The translations under genes were made by a program, and so were the position numbers. The notes under the pieces are model-generated. The model saw only the letters and a program-made list of their open reading frames with translations, was not told where the DNA came from and searched no databases. Below are positions 8,441-16,798 of a DNA stretch of 64,000 bases, piece by piece; positions within the stretch are counted from its first letter, which is position 1, and each line of letters opens with the position of its first letter. This DNA comes from GCA-003244245 sp050699715 (lineage in GTDB: Bacteria > Actinomycetota > Actinomycetes > Mycobacteriales > Pseudonocardiaceae). The stretch spans positions 1 through 64,000 of the forward strand of contig JBOHFR010000013.1 of the NCBI GenBank assembly GCA_050699715.1, in the 5' to 3' direction.

Positions 8441-8685
8441 TTCGTGGTCACCTCATTCGGGACTTCCTCCACCGTCACCAGGTGACGGACGGTGGCTATC
8501 ATGCCACGAACCTGCGAATTGTCCTCTTTGAGCACGGACTGCCGGATTTTGCGCAGCCCCAGAGAGCGCAACGTCTCCCGGTGGTTGCGCAGGGCACCAA
8601 TAGTGCTTCGAACCTGCGTGATCCTCAACGACGGTCGAACCGTCGAATCAGACAGAGCCGGTCGCGTCGAATCAGACACAGTCAC
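8437..8685 (-). CDS. rpmD: 50S ribosomal protein L30
   Basis: An 82-residue protein: the usual 60-residue L30 core (SLRITQVRSTIGALRNHRET, LRSLGLRKIRQSVLKED, IATVRHLVTVEEV) after an N-terminal extension of about 18 residues built on SDSTRPALSDSTVRP, itself a short internal repeat. The GTG start overlaps the rpsE stop. Confidence 0.95.
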   Translation of the reverse strand: MTVSDSTRPALSDSTVRPSLRITQVRSTIGALRNHRETLRSLGLRKIRQSVLKEDNSQVRGMIATVRHLVTVEEVPNEVTTK

Positions 8686-9290
8686 GCCCCCTGCCCGGCA
8701 CGCGCCCGCAACATACCGGCCGGGGCCACGTCCTCCAGCGGCAGGCCACGGCGTGCGGCCACCTCCTCAGGGCGCTGCAAGCCCTTCAGCGCCGCCACCG
8801 TGGCGTGCACAACGTTGATCGCATTATCACTGCCCAGCGACTTGGAGAGCACGTCGTGCACACCGGCGCACTCCAATACCGCGCGAACCGGACCGCCTGC
8901 GATGACCCCGGTACCTGGCGAGGCAGGACGGAGCAACACAACGCCGGCCGCAGCCTCGCCGGTGATCGGGTGCGGGATAGTGCCAGCGATCCGGGGAACT
9001 CGGAAGAAGCTCTTCTTGGCTTCCTCCACGCCTTTCTGGATCGCCGCCGGCACCTCCTTGGCCTTTCCGTAACCGATGCCGACCATCCCGTCGCCATCGC
9101 CGACGACAACCAACGCTGTGAAGCTGAAGCGCCGGCCACCCTTGACCACCTTGGCTACCCGGTTGATCGCCACCACCCGCTCCAGGTGCGGGCTCTTCTC
9201 CGGCTGGGCAGCCCCGCCGCGGCCACCGTCGCGGCGGTCCCGACGATCGCTACGCTCGCCTCCGCCTTCCCGCCGCACGCGTCCAGGCAT
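8682..9290 (-). CDS. rpsE: 30S ribosomal protein S5
   Basis: A 202-residue small-subunit protein with an Arg/Gly-rich N-terminal tail and the S5 core: ERVVAINRVAKVVKGGRRFSF, the GIGYGKAKEVPAAIQK signature, and HPITGEAAAGVVLLRPASPG. The 9291-9343 gap to rplR holds only spacer. Confidence 0.97.
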   Translation of the reverse strand: MPGRVRREGGGERSDRRDRRDGGRGGAAQPEKSPHLERVVAINRVAKVVKGGRRFSFTALVVVGDGDGMVGIGYGKAKEVPAAIQKGVEEAKKSFFRVPRIAGTIPHPITGEAAAGVVLLRPASPGTGVIAGGPVRAVLECAGVHDVLSKSLGSDNAINVVHATVAALKGLQRPEEVAARRGLPLEDVAPAGMLRARAGQGA

Positions 9291-9343
9291 CAGGCGTTCC
9301 TTCCGTTGCTCGCGTACCGCTGCTGTCTTGTGTTCATCATCAG

Positions 9344-9811
9344 TCAGAATTCCAGGCCGGATTTGCGAGCGGCGTCGGCCAACGCCGCAATCCGACCGTG
9401 GTAGTCGTAGCCGCCGCGGTCGAAAACCACCCGTTCCACGCCGAGGGCCTTGGCTCGAGCGGCGATCAGCTCACCGACCTTGACCGCCCTGGCCTTCTTG
9501 TCCCCATCAATGGCGCGGACATCCGGCTCGATGCTCGACGCCGCCGCCAGAGTGTGCCCAGCCACGTCGTCCACCAGCTGCACGGCGATGTGTCGAGACG
9601 AGCGGTTGACCACCAGCCGCGGGCGCTCCGGCGAACCACTGACCCTCTTGCGTAGCCGGAAGTGCCGCCGCGCCCGAGCCAGCCGGCGTCGGGTCGAGAT
9701 GTCTGTGCCCACCCGCGACCGCTTAGGTACCGACGGCGCAGCCGTCAATCCAGCTACCGACGGCGCAGCCGTCATATCAGGTACCGACGAATTAATCGCT
9801 GCCTCAGCCAT
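9344..9811 (-). CDS. rplR: 50S ribosomal protein L18, with repeat-bearing N-terminus
   Basis: A 5S-rRNA-binding protein of about 155 residues. The core is standard (RARRHFRLRKRVSGSPERPR, RSSRHIAVQLVDD, FDRGGYDYHGRIAALADAAR). The N-terminal 30 residues are an unusual extension with two copies of a TAAPSV unit, encoded by a direct repeat (ACCGACGGCGCAGCCGTCA) at about 9724-9773. ATG 9811 is the preferred start; GTG 9817 overlaps the rplF stop and is an alternative. Confidence 0.95.
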   Translation of the reverse strand: MAEAAINSSVPDMTAAPSVAGLTAAPSVPKRSRVGTDISTRRRLARARRHFRLRKRVSGSPERPRLVVNRSSRHIAVQLVDDVAGHTLAAASSIEPDVRAIDGDKKARAVKVGELIAARAKALGVERVVFDRGGYDYHGRIAALADAARKSGLEF

Positions 9812-9813
9812 GA

Positions 9814-10353
9814 TCACTTACCCGTCTTCCCGACCTTGCGCCGGATCTTCTCGCCCGCGTAGCGCACGCCTTTGCCCTTGTAAGGGTCAGGACGCCGCAA
9901 CTTACGGATGGTGGCCGCGACCTCGCCGACCGTCTGCTTGTTGATGCCGGCCACCGAAAAACGTGTCGGGCTCTCCACCGTGAAGCTGATGCCCGCCGGC
10001 GCCTTGACCGGCACCGAATGGCTAAAGCCCAAAGAGAACTCCAGATCCGAGCCCTTGGCCACCACCCGGTAACCGACGCCATGGATCTCCATCCGCTTTT
10101 CGTAACCTTGGCTGACGCCGAGGACCATGTTGTTCACCAGGGTCCGGGACAACCCGTGCAGCGACTTGCTGCGCCGTTCATCGTCCGGCCGCTGGACCAG
10201 CAGGGTACCGTCCGGTGCCCGATGCACAGTGATCGGCTCGGGCACGGTGTGCGACAAGGCGCCTTTAGGCCCCTGCACCGTCACGGTGCGCCCGTCGATG
10301 ACCACATCGACGCCAGCCGGCACGGTGATCGGCTGCTTCCCGATGCGCGACAT
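9814..10353 (-). CDS. rplF: 50S ribosomal protein L6
   Basis: A 179-residue protein starting MSRIGKQPITVPAGVDV at ATG 10353, with GAGGAG-type ribosome binding directly upstream. The C-terminal PDPYKGKGVRYAGEKIRRK signature is intact. The open frame extends upstream over rpsH, but that is not L6 sequence. Confidence 0.97.
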   Translation of the reverse strand: MSRIGKQPITVPAGVDVVIDGRTVTVQGPKGALSHTVPEPITVHRAPDGTLLVQRPDDERRSKSLHGLSRTLVNNMVLGVSQGYEKRMEIHGVGYRVVAKGSDLEFSLGFSHSVPVKAPAGISFTVESPTRFSVAGINKQTVGEVAATIRKLRRPDPYKGKGVRYAGEKIRRKVGKTGK

Positions 10354-10369
10354 CTCCTCTGCTCCCCTC

Positions 10370-10768
10370 TCACCAGACGAAGGCGAGGACTTCCCCGCCC
10401 ACGCGCTTCTTGGCGGCCTGCCGGTCGGTGAGCAGTCCGGTGGACGTGGAGATAATCGCCACACCCAAGCCACCGAGCACCTTGGGCAGCGAGGTTGACT
10501 TGGCGTAGACCCGCAGGCCAGGCTTGGACACCCGACGCAAGCCAGCAATACTGCGCTCCCGGTTCGGGCCGAACTTCAATTCTACCACCAGGGACTTACC
10601 CACGGCTGCGTCCTCAGCGTGGAAGCCCGAGATGTAACCCTCCCGTTGGAGAATCTCGGCGATATTGACCTTGATCTTGGAGTGCGGCATCACAACCCGG
10701 TCGTGATAAGCCGAGTTCGCGTTGCGCAGACGGGTCAACATGTCTGCGATCGGATCGGTCATCGTCAT
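10370..10768 (-). CDS. rpsH: 30S ribosomal protein S8
   Basis: A 132-residue protein (MTMTDPIADMLTRLRNANSA...) ending in the conserved STSTGLLTDRQAAKKRVGGE. It binds the central domain of 16S rRNA and in bacteria often represses the spc operon; no operator-like RNA was identified by eye here. The 10769-10877 gap upstream contains no gene. Confidence 0.97.
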   Translation of the reverse strand: MTMTDPIADMLTRLRNANSAYHDRVVMPHSKIKVNIAEILQREGYISGFHAEDAAVGKSLVVELKFGPNRERSIAGLRRVSKPGLRVYAKSTSLPKVLGGLGVAIISTSTGLLTDRQAAKKRVGGEVLAFVW

Positions 10769-10877
10769 AGCGACCTCGTGATCCCTTCCCGCCGTGGTTC
10801 CCTTCCGGGCCTACAGCGACTGTTGGCTGCGCCGTACGCAGGCGCCCCCGGATTTAGCGGGCTTAGCATGAGCAGCC

Positions 10878-11063
10878 TTACCATGAGGATTTACTCACGC
10901 CCGGAAGCTCGCCACGATGAGCCATCTGGCGCAGGCAGATCCGGCAGAGCCCGAACTTCCGGTAGACCGCCTTGGGCCGCCCGCAGCGCTGGCAACGGGT
11001 ATACCCACGCACCCCGAACTTGGGCTTGCGCGCGGCCTTGATGACCAGCGCCTTCTTCGCCAT
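10878..11063 (-). CDS. rpsZ: 30S ribosomal protein S14, zinc-binding type Z
   Basis: A 61-residue S14 of the zinc type: CQRCGRP near residues 24-27 and CRICLRQ near 40-43 supply the four Cys ligands. Actinobacteria usually keep this C+ form in the spc operon and a C- form elsewhere for zinc starvation. Its ATG overlaps the rplE stop (ATGA). Confidence 0.97.
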   Translation of the reverse strand: MAKKALVIKAARKPKFGVRGYTRCQRCGRPKAVYRKFGLCRICLRQMAHRGELPGVSKSSW

Positions 11064-11656
11064 CAGTTCTCCTTGAAGGGGAAGCCCAGACGACGCAGCA
11101 GCGCCCGGCCCTCCGCGTCGGTGGTCGCAGAGGTGACCACAGTGATATCCATGCCGCGCTGGCGGTCGATACTGTCCGGATTGATCTCATGGAACATCGA
11201 CTGCTCAGTGAGCCCGAAGGTGTAGTTACCGTGACCGTCAAACTGGGTCGGCGACAGCCCACGAAAATCGCGGATACGCGGCAGGGCGATCGTCAATAGC
11301 CGGTCCAGAAACTCCCACATCCGGTCGCCGCGCAGCGTCACCTTGGCGCCGATCGGCATCCCCTCGCGCAACTTGAACTGCGCGACGGACTTGCGAGCCC
11401 GCTTCACCTGGGGCTTCTGGCCAGTGATCGCCGCCAAATCCCGCACGGCACCGTCCATCAGTTTGGCGTCCCGGGCGGCCTCGCCGACGCCCATGTTGAC
11501 CACGACCTTCATCATCCCGGGTACCTGCATCGGGTTGGAGTAGGTGAACTGCTCGCGCAACGCCGCGACAATCTCCTCGCAGTACCGGGTCTTCAGCCTC
11601 GGCACCGCCCCAACACGATCGCGCTCTCCCGTAGGCATCTCAGTCATCTCAGGCAT
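11063..11656 (-). CDS. rplE: 50S ribosomal protein L5
   Basis: A 5S-rRNA-binding protein of about 197 residues (PRLKTRYCEEIVAALREQF, NPMQVPGMMKVVVNMGVGEA, FRGLSPTQFDGHGNYTFG). Three in-frame ATGs (11656, 11647, 11638) sit in a 9-base repeat-like stretch (MPEMTEMPTGERDR), so the exact start is uncertain. The frame continues upstream over rplX but that part is not L5. Confidence 0.96.
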   Translation of the reverse strand: MPEMTEMPTGERDRVGAVPRLKTRYCEEIVAALREQFTYSNPMQVPGMMKVVVNMGVGEAARDAKLMDGAVRDLAAITGQKPQVKRARKSVAQFKLREGMPIGAKVTLRGDRMWEFLDRLLTIALPRIRDFRGLSPTQFDGHGNYTFGLTEQSMFHEINPDSIDRQRGMDITVVTSATTDAEGRALLRRLGFPFKEN

Positions 11657-11657
11657 C

Positions 11658-11972
11658 TCAGATGTCCTTGCCGGTGCGCCGCGACACGCGTACGCGCCTG
11701 CCCTCGTCATCAGTGCGGTAGCCCACCCTAGCCGGCTTGCCACTGGAGTCGACAACCATGACGTTCGAGACGTTGATGGCGGCCTCCTGAGTGACAATCC
11801 CGCCGCTTTGCGCACCGCGCTGGGTACGACTGATCCGGGTGTGCTTCTTGATTCGGTTGACGCCCTCCACGAGCACTCGGCCGGCGTCCGGGTAAGCCTG
11901 GATCACCTTGCCTTTGGCGCCCTTGTCCTTGCCGGCGATGACCAGAACCATGTCGCCCTTTCTGACCTTCAC
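11658..11972 (-). CDS. rplX: 50S ribosomal protein L24
   Basis: A 104-residue KOW-domain protein (MKVRKGDMVLVIAGKDKGAK, GKVIQAYPDAGRVLVEGVN, IKKHTR). It is an assembly initiator of the large subunit. It lies 2 bp after rplN and just before rplE. Confidence 0.97.
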   Translation of the reverse strand: MKVRKGDMVLVIAGKDKGAKGKVIQAYPDAGRVLVEGVNRIKKHTRISRTQRGAQSGGIVTQEAAINVSNVMVVDSSGKPARVGYRTDDEGRRVRVSRRTGKDI

Positions 11973-11974
11973 CG

Positions 11975-12343
11975 CTACAACACCTCCGGAGCCAGCGAGA
12001 TGATTTTCATGAACCGCTTGTCCCGTAGTTCCCGACCGACCGGACCGAAGATCCGGGTGCCGCGCGGCTCACCGTCAGGCTTGATCAGCACAGCGGCGTT
12101 CTCGTCGAACCGGATGTACGAACCGTCCGGGCGGCGCCTCTCTTTCACGGTCCGCACGACAACGGCCTTGACCACATCGCCGCGCTTGACGTTGGCGCCG
12201 GGAATGGCTTCCTTGACAGTCGCCACGATGATGTCCCCGATGCCAGCGTAGCGGCGCGAGCTACCGCCGAGCACCCGAATGCACAGGATTTCCTTGGCAC
12301 CCGTGTTGTCGGCGACCCGCAGTCGCGACTCCTGCTGGATCAC
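11975..12343 (-). CDS. rplN: 50S ribosomal protein L14
   Basis: A 122-residue protein with the conserved MIQQESRLRVADNTGAKEI opening and the RPDGSYIRFDENAAVLI segment. The GTG start overlaps the rpsQ stop by four bases. Confidence 0.97.
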   Translation of the reverse strand: MIQQESRLRVADNTGAKEILCIRVLGGSSRRYAGIGDIIVATVKEAIPGANVKRGDVVKAVVVRTVKERRRPDGSYIRFDENAAVLIKPDGEPRGTRIFGPVGRELRDKRFMKIISLAPEVL

Positions 12344-12657
12344 TTGGCCTTCTCCAGGATCTGGACGAGCCGCCAGCGCTTGGTGGCCGACAGCGGACGA
12401 GTCTCCATCAACAACACCCGGTCGCCAACTCCCGCCACATTAGCCTCGTCATGGGCCTTCACCTTGGTGGTAGAGCGCAACACCTTACCGTACAGCGCAT
12501 GCTTCTTGCGATCCTCCAAGGCCACGACGACCGTCTTGTCCATCTTGTCCGAGACGACGTAACCTTCCCGAACCTTACGCTTATTTCGCCCTTCGGGCGG
12601 GGGCGCCTCATTTCGCCCTTCGGGCTGAGCCGCTTTATCCTGCTCGGTGTCAATCAT
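12340..12657 (-). CDS. rpsQ: 30S ribosomal protein S17, with duplicated N-terminal insert
   Basis: A 105-residue protein: the S17 core (KVREGYVVSDKMDKTVVVAL, YGKVLRSTTKVKAHDE, ETRPLSATKRWRLVQI) after an extension holding PEGRNEAPPPEGRNK. The extension comes from a 16-base direct repeat (ATTTCGCCCTTCGGGC at 12583-12598 and 12610-12625) that contains the small palindrome GCCCTTCGGGC. Confidence 0.96.
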   Translation of the reverse strand: MIDTEQDKAAQPEGRNEAPPPEGRNKRKVREGYVVSDKMDKTVVVALEDRKKHALYGKVLRSTTKVKAHDEANVAGVGDRVLLMETRPLSATKRWRLVQILEKAK

Positions 12658-12902
12658 GCCGCACCCTCACTTCCCGCAACGGCGCCCGGAGACACCGACA
12701 GACCCAGCTCACGCTCGTGCATCACAGTGTAAATGCGGGCGATGTCACGCCGGACCAGACGCAGCCGGCGATTGTTGTCCATCTGTCCAGTGGCCATTTG
12801 GAAGCGCAGGTTGAACAGCTCCTCCTTGGACTCGCGTAGCCGCAGCACCAGCTCATCGTCGGTGAGCTCGCGCAGCTCGCTCGCAGCGGTGGTGGCTGCC
12901 AT
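12654..12902 (-). CDS. rpmC: 50S ribosomal protein L29
   Basis: An 82-residue helical protein near the exit tunnel (ELRELTDDELVLRLRESKEE, LFNLRFQMATGQMDNNRRLR). Start and stop overlap or abut rplP and rpsQ, as expected in the S10 cluster. Confidence 0.97.
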   Translation of the reverse strand: MAATTAASELRELTDDELVLRLRESKEELFNLRFQMATGQMDNNRRLRLVRRDIARIYTVMHERELGLSVSPGAVAGSEGAA

Positions 12903-13322
12903 CTACAAGCCCCCCCCTTCGCGGGTCACGATCCGGCATTTCATTGGCAGCTTGTGGATCGCGCGGCGCAACGCCTCGCGGGCCACCGACGCATTCGGGT
13001 AGGCCATCTCAAACATGACTCGTCCCGGCTTGACGTTGGCCACCCAGTACTCGGGTGAGCCCTTGCCAGATCCCATTCGAGTCTCCGCCGGCTTCTTCGT
13101 CAGCGGCCGGTCCGGGAAAATGGTAATCCAGACCTTGCCACCCCGGCGGATGTGCCGATTGATCGCGATCCGAGCCGATTCGATCTGCCGGTTGGTCACG
13201 TAAGCTGGTTCCAAAGCCTGGATCCCGAAGTCTCCGAACATGACCTGGGTGCCACCGGTGGCCATACCCGACCGGCCCGGCGAGTGCTGCTTGCGATGCT
13301 TGACCTTGCGTGGAACGAGCAC
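12903..13322 (-). CDS. rplP: 50S ribosomal protein L16
   Basis: A 139-residue protein starting GTG (MLVPRKVKHRKQHSPGRSG) with the signature GSGKGSPEYWVANVKPGRVM. It sits at the A-site region of the large subunit. It begins 3 bp after rpsC. Confidence 0.97.
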   Translation of the reverse strand: MLVPRKVKHRKQHSPGRSGMATGGTQVMFGDFGIQALEPAYVTNRQIESARIAINRHIRRGGKVWITIFPDRPLTKKPAETRMGSGKGSPEYWVANVKPGRVMFEMAYPNASVAREALRRAIHKLPMKCRIVTREGGGL

Positions 13323-13325
13323 GTC

Positions 13326-14207
13326 TCAACCCTCCCCATGCCCTGCGGTAGCCGCCTCGTCAGTGCTGGCGGACTGTGCCGGGCTCGTGATCGGCTCGCT
13401 CGACGAGTTCTCGGTTGACGCTCCAGCAAGCTCCGCCGCCGCAGCGCGACCCGCCTCGGTCGAGGTCCCAGTCGTCCCGGCAGCCCCGGAACGACGCCGA
13501 GCAGGGCGCTCCCGCCGGGGTGCCCGGGCTGCGGCGGCCGCTGCCGCCGCAACGCCTTCGGCGTCCCGCTCGCGTCGCCCGCCGACCACGTCACCCTTGT
13601 AGATCCAGACCTTCACGCCAATCCGGCCGAAGGTAGTGCGCGCCTCGAAGAGCCCGTAGTCGATGTCGGCCCGCAGCGTGTGCAGCGGAACGCGGCCCTC
13701 TCGGTAGAACTCTGAGCGGGACATCTCGGCGCCGCCCAGACGCCCCGAGCACTGCACCCGGATGCCTTTGACCTGGGGAGAGCGCATGGCGGATTGGATG
13801 GCTTTGCGCATCGCACGCCGGAAGGCAACCCGATTGGACAACTGCTCGGCCACCCCCTGAGCGACGAGCTGAGCCTCCGCTTCGGGATTCTTGACCTCGA
13901 GAATGTTGAGCTGCACCTGCTTGCCCGACAGCTTCTCCAGCTCGCCACGGATCCGGTCTGCCTCCGCGCCACGACGGCCGATCACGATGCCCGGGCGGGC
14001 GGTGTGAATGTCCACCCGCACCCGGTCACGGGTGCGCTCGATCTCGACCTTGGCGATGCCCGCCCGCTCCATGCCCTTGGACAGCAACCTGCGGATCGCG
14101 ACATCTTCCTTGACATACTCCGCGTACTGCTTGTCCGCGTACCAGCGGGATTTCCAGTCGGTCGAGATACCGAGCCGGAAGCCGTGCGGGTTGATCTTCT
14201 GACCCAC
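13326..14207 (-). CDS. rpsC: 30S ribosomal protein S3, long C-terminal tail
   Basis: A 293-residue protein. Residues 1-215 are typical (MGQKINPHGFRLGISTDWKS, the KH-domain RPGIVIGRRGAEADRIR, FGRIGVKVWIYKGDVVGG). The last 75 residues are a low-complexity Ala/Arg/Ser/Glu tail, longer than in most bacteria but of a kind seen in actinobacteria. Its start overlaps the rplV stop by one base. Confidence 0.97.
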   Translation of the reverse strand: MGQKINPHGFRLGISTDWKSRWYADKQYAEYVKEDVAIRRLLSKGMERAGIAKVEIERTRDRVRVDIHTARPGIVIGRRGAEADRIRGELEKLSGKQVQLNILEVKNPEAEAQLVAQGVAEQLSNRVAFRRAMRKAIQSAMRSPQVKGIRVQCSGRLGGAEMSRSEFYREGRVPLHTLRADIDYGLFEARTTFGRIGVKVWIYKGDVVGGRRERDAEGVAAAAAAAARAPRRERPARRRSGAAGTTGTSTEAGRAAAAELAGASTENSSSEPITSPAQSASTDEAATAGHGEG

Positions 14208-14641
14208 TAGCGGGCACTCCTTGTCTGGGTAACCTTCTTGCTGGTGCCTGCCCGACCGTCACGGGACCGGCCAGCGGCACGGCGCCCCGGTACCGCCTCA
14301 ACCTCCACCGTGATGTGGCTGGTTCGCTTGCGAATCCGGTAGGCCCGACCCTGCGCACGCTCGCGAACGCGCTTTAACGTAGGGCCTTCATCCACGAAAG
14401 CCCGCGCCAACACCAGGGTGTCAGGATCGAGGTTGAGGTTGTTCTGAGCATTGGCCATCGCGCTGGCCACCACTTTCAACACCGGGCCAGACGCCGCCTG
14501 TGGCGTGAACCGCAACAACGAGAGCGCGTCGTGAACGGGCAGCCCCCGGATCAGGTCGACGACCCGCCTCACCTTACGCGGGGCCATGGGGATCTTCCTG
14601 GCTCGCGCAATTCCGCGCAGCGGCAGCTCCTCGGGCGCCAT
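14207..14641 (-). CDS. rplV: 50S ribosomal protein L22
   Basis: A 144-residue exit-tunnel protein (ARKIPMAPRKVRRVVDLIRG, GPTLKRVRERAQGRAYRIRK, RTSHITVEV). ATG 14641 is chosen because AAAGGA lies about six bases upstream; ATG 14665 is in frame but has no good binding site. The C-terminus carries an extra basic tail. Confidence 0.96.
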   Translation of the reverse strand: MAPEELPLRGIARARKIPMAPRKVRRVVDLIRGLPVHDALSLLRFTPQAASGPVLKVVASAMANAQNNLNLDPDTLVLARAFVDEGPTLKRVRERAQGRAYRIRKRTSHITVEVEAVPGRRAAGRSRDGRAGTSKKVTQTRSAR

Positions 14642-14684
14642 GGCTTGTCCTTTCGTCACGGTCATGATCCAGTCATCGCCAAGC

Positions 14685-14966
14685 TCAGCGCCGCCGAGCC
14701 CGGCGGTCGTCCTTGATATGACCCCGGAATGTGCGAGTCGGGGCGAACTCACCAAGCTTGTGACCGACCATCGCCTCGGTGACGAATACCGGGACGTGCT
14801 TACGCCCGTCGTGCACCGCGATGGTGTGGCCGATCATGTCGGGAATGATCGTGGAGCGGCGGGACCAGGTTCTGATGACCTGCTTGGTACCGGCTTCGTT
14901 CTGCGCATCCACCTTCTTGAGCAGGTGGTCATCGACGAACGGGCCCTTTTTCAGGCTGCGTGGCAT
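14685..14966 (-). CDS. rpsS: 30S ribosomal protein S19
   Basis: A 93-residue protein, MPRSLKKGPFVDDHLLKKVD ... TRTFRGHIKDDRRARRR, full length and canonical. It binds 16S rRNA in the small-subunit head with S13. Confidence 0.98.
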   Translation of the reverse strand: MPRSLKKGPFVDDHLLKKVDAQNEAGTKQVIRTWSRRSTIIPDMIGHTIAVHDGRKHVPVFVTEAMVGHKLGEFAPTRTFRGHIKDDRRARRR

Positions 14967-14983
14967 GTTTACATCCCTCCTGC

Positions 14984-15817
14984 TCAGCGCTTCTTACCGG
15001 TGCGGCGGCGGCGCACGATCAGCGCGTCGCTGGCCTTGTGGCGCCGGGTACGGCCTTCGGGCTTGCCAGCCGGGTTCACCGGGTGACGCCCACCGGAGGT
15101 CTTGCCTTCACCACCCCCGTGCGGGTGATCGACCGGGTTCATCACGACACCGCGAACCGTGGGCCGCTTGCCCTTCCAGCGCATCCGGCCCGCTTTACCC
15201 CAGTTGATGTTGCCCTGTTCGGAGTTGCCAACCTCACCTACTGTGGCGCGGCACCGGACATCGACGTTGCGGATCTCACCTGAGGGCATCCGCAGCTGGC
15301 CGTAGGGGCCGTCTTTAGCCACCAGCTGAACCCGCGCACCAGCCGAACGAGCAATCTTCGCGCCGCCACCCGGACGGAGCTCAATCGCATGCACCACCGT
15401 GCCAACCGGGATACTCCGCAGCGGCAGGCTGTTACCCGGCTTAATGTCAGCCTTGGGCCCGTTCTCCACGACGTCGCCCTGGCGCAGCTTCTCCGGGGCG
15501 ATGATGTAGCGCTTCTCACCGTCGGCGTAGTGCAGCAGCGCGATCCGCGCGGTGCGGTTCGGGTCGTACTCGATGTGCGCGACCTTGGCCGGCACGCCGT
15601 CCTTATCGGCCCGCCGGAAATCGATCAAGCGGTAAGCACGCTTGTGTCCGCCGCCCTGATGCCGGGTGGTGATCCGGCCGTAGGCATTGCGACCGCCCTT
15701 GCTGTGCAGCGGCCGGACCAATGACTTCTCCGGGTGGTCCCGGGTGATCTCAGCAAAGTCGGAGACGCTGGCGCCACGGCGGCTCGAAGTCGTCGGCTTG
15801 TACTTGCGGATGCCCAT
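14984..15817 (-). CDS. rplB: 50S ribosomal protein L2
   Basis: A 277-residue peptidyl-transferase-centre protein (MGIRKYKPTTSSRRGASVSD, GGGHKRAYRLIDFRR, MNPVDHPHGGGEGKTSGGRH). The HPHGGGE loop with the conserved His is intact. Start at ATG 15817; the upstream frame is unrelated. Confidence 0.98.
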   Translation of the reverse strand: MGIRKYKPTTSSRRGASVSDFAEITRDHPEKSLVRPLHSKGGRNAYGRITTRHQGGGHKRAYRLIDFRRADKDGVPAKVAHIEYDPNRTARIALLHYADGEKRYIIAPEKLRQGDVVENGPKADIKPGNSLPLRSIPVGTVVHAIELRPGGGAKIARSAGARVQLVAKDGPYGQLRMPSGEIRNVDVRCRATVGEVGNSEQGNINWGKAGRMRWKGKRPTVRGVVMNPVDHPHGGGEGKTSGGRHPVNPAGKPEGRTRRHKASDALIVRRRRTGKKR

Positions 15818-15833
15818 GTCTATCCGTTCTCGC

Positions 15834-16133
15834 TCACGCGGCCGGCCCGCCGAAGATCTCAATCGGCTTGCTCGCCGAGGACAACGTCACGACCGCCCGC
15901 TTAGTGTCCTTGCGCTTGCCGTACCCGAACTTGGTGCGCTTGCGCTTGCCCGGGCGGTTGAGGGTGTTGACGCTCACCACCTGTACGCCGAAGATCTTCT
16001 CGACAGCGATCTTGATCTCGGTCTTGTTGGCGTCCGGCGCAACCACAAAGGTGTACTTGTGCTGATCCAGCAGCCCGTAACTCTTCTCCGAGATGACCGG
16101 TTTGCGGATCACATCGCGGGGATCGGGAATCAT
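15834..16133 (-). CDS. rplW: 50S ribosomal protein L23
   Basis: A 99-residue protein at the tunnel exit, docking site for trigger factor and SRP (MIPDPRDVIRKPVISEKSYG, ANKTEIKIAVEKIFGVQVVS). The ATG overlaps the rplD stop (ATGA). Confidence 0.97.
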   Translation of the reverse strand: MIPDPRDVIRKPVISEKSYGLLDQHKYTFVVAPDANKTEIKIAVEKIFGVQVVSVNTLNRPGKRKRTKFGYGKRKDTKRAVVTLSSASKPIEIFGGPAA

Positions 16134-16798
16134 CGAGCTTCCTCCTGCACCGCAGTGACGCCGCGCCCGGCGAGGAACACCTGCAGAGCGTCCGCAGTGA
16201 ACACCACGTCGTCGTTGCTCAGCACGTCGTAGGTGTTGAGCTGATCAGGGGCTAGCACGTGAACCGAAGGAAGGTTGCGCACGCTGCGGCGCCCCACCTC
16301 GTCAGCCCGGCTGAGCACAACCAGGAGCTTGACACTCCGGCCTGCCAGCGCATCAAGGACCGTGCGAGCAGCCTTGGTGGCCGGAGCATCTCCCGAGACC
16401 AGCTCGGACAGCACGTGCACCCGTCCGTCGCGAGCCCGGTCGGACAGCGCACCGCGCAGCGCAGCTGCTTTCATCTTCTTCGGGGTGCGCTGGCTGTAGT
16501 CGCGCGGCGTAGGGCCGTGCACGATGCCACCGCCGGTGAACTGGGGTGCCCGCGTCGAACCCTGACGGGCTCGCCCGGTGCCCTTCTGCCGGTAAGGCTT
16601 GCTGCCCCCACCGCTGACATCGCCTCGGGTCTTGGTGCTGTGCGTGCCCTGCCGTGCCGCAGCAAGCTGGGCGACCACCACCTGATGCATCAACGGAATG
16701 TTCGCTGACACGTCGAAAATCTCGGCGGGCAGCTCCGCAGTGCCTGCGATTGCACCCTCCGGGGTATGGATATCGACACTTCGCACTGTTGGGCTCAC
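16130..16798 (-). CDS. rplD: 50S ribosomal protein L4
   Basis: A 222-residue protein with the extended loop KTRGDVSGGGSKPYRQKGTG and ARQGSTRAPQFTGGGIVHGP. In several bacteria L4 autoregulates the S10 operon; no such leader was identified here. Overlaps the rplC stop. Confidence 0.97.
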   Translation of the reverse strand: MSPTVRSVDIHTPEGAIAGTAELPAEIFDVSANIPLMHQVVVAQLAAARQGTHSTKTRGDVSGGGSKPYRQKGTGRARQGSTRAPQFTGGGIVHGPTPRDYSQRTPKKMKAAALRGALSDRARDGRVHVLSELVSGDAPATKAARTVLDALAGRSVKLLVVLSRADEVGRRSVRNLPSVHVLAPDQLNTYDVLSNDDVVFTADALQVFLAGRGVTAVQEEAR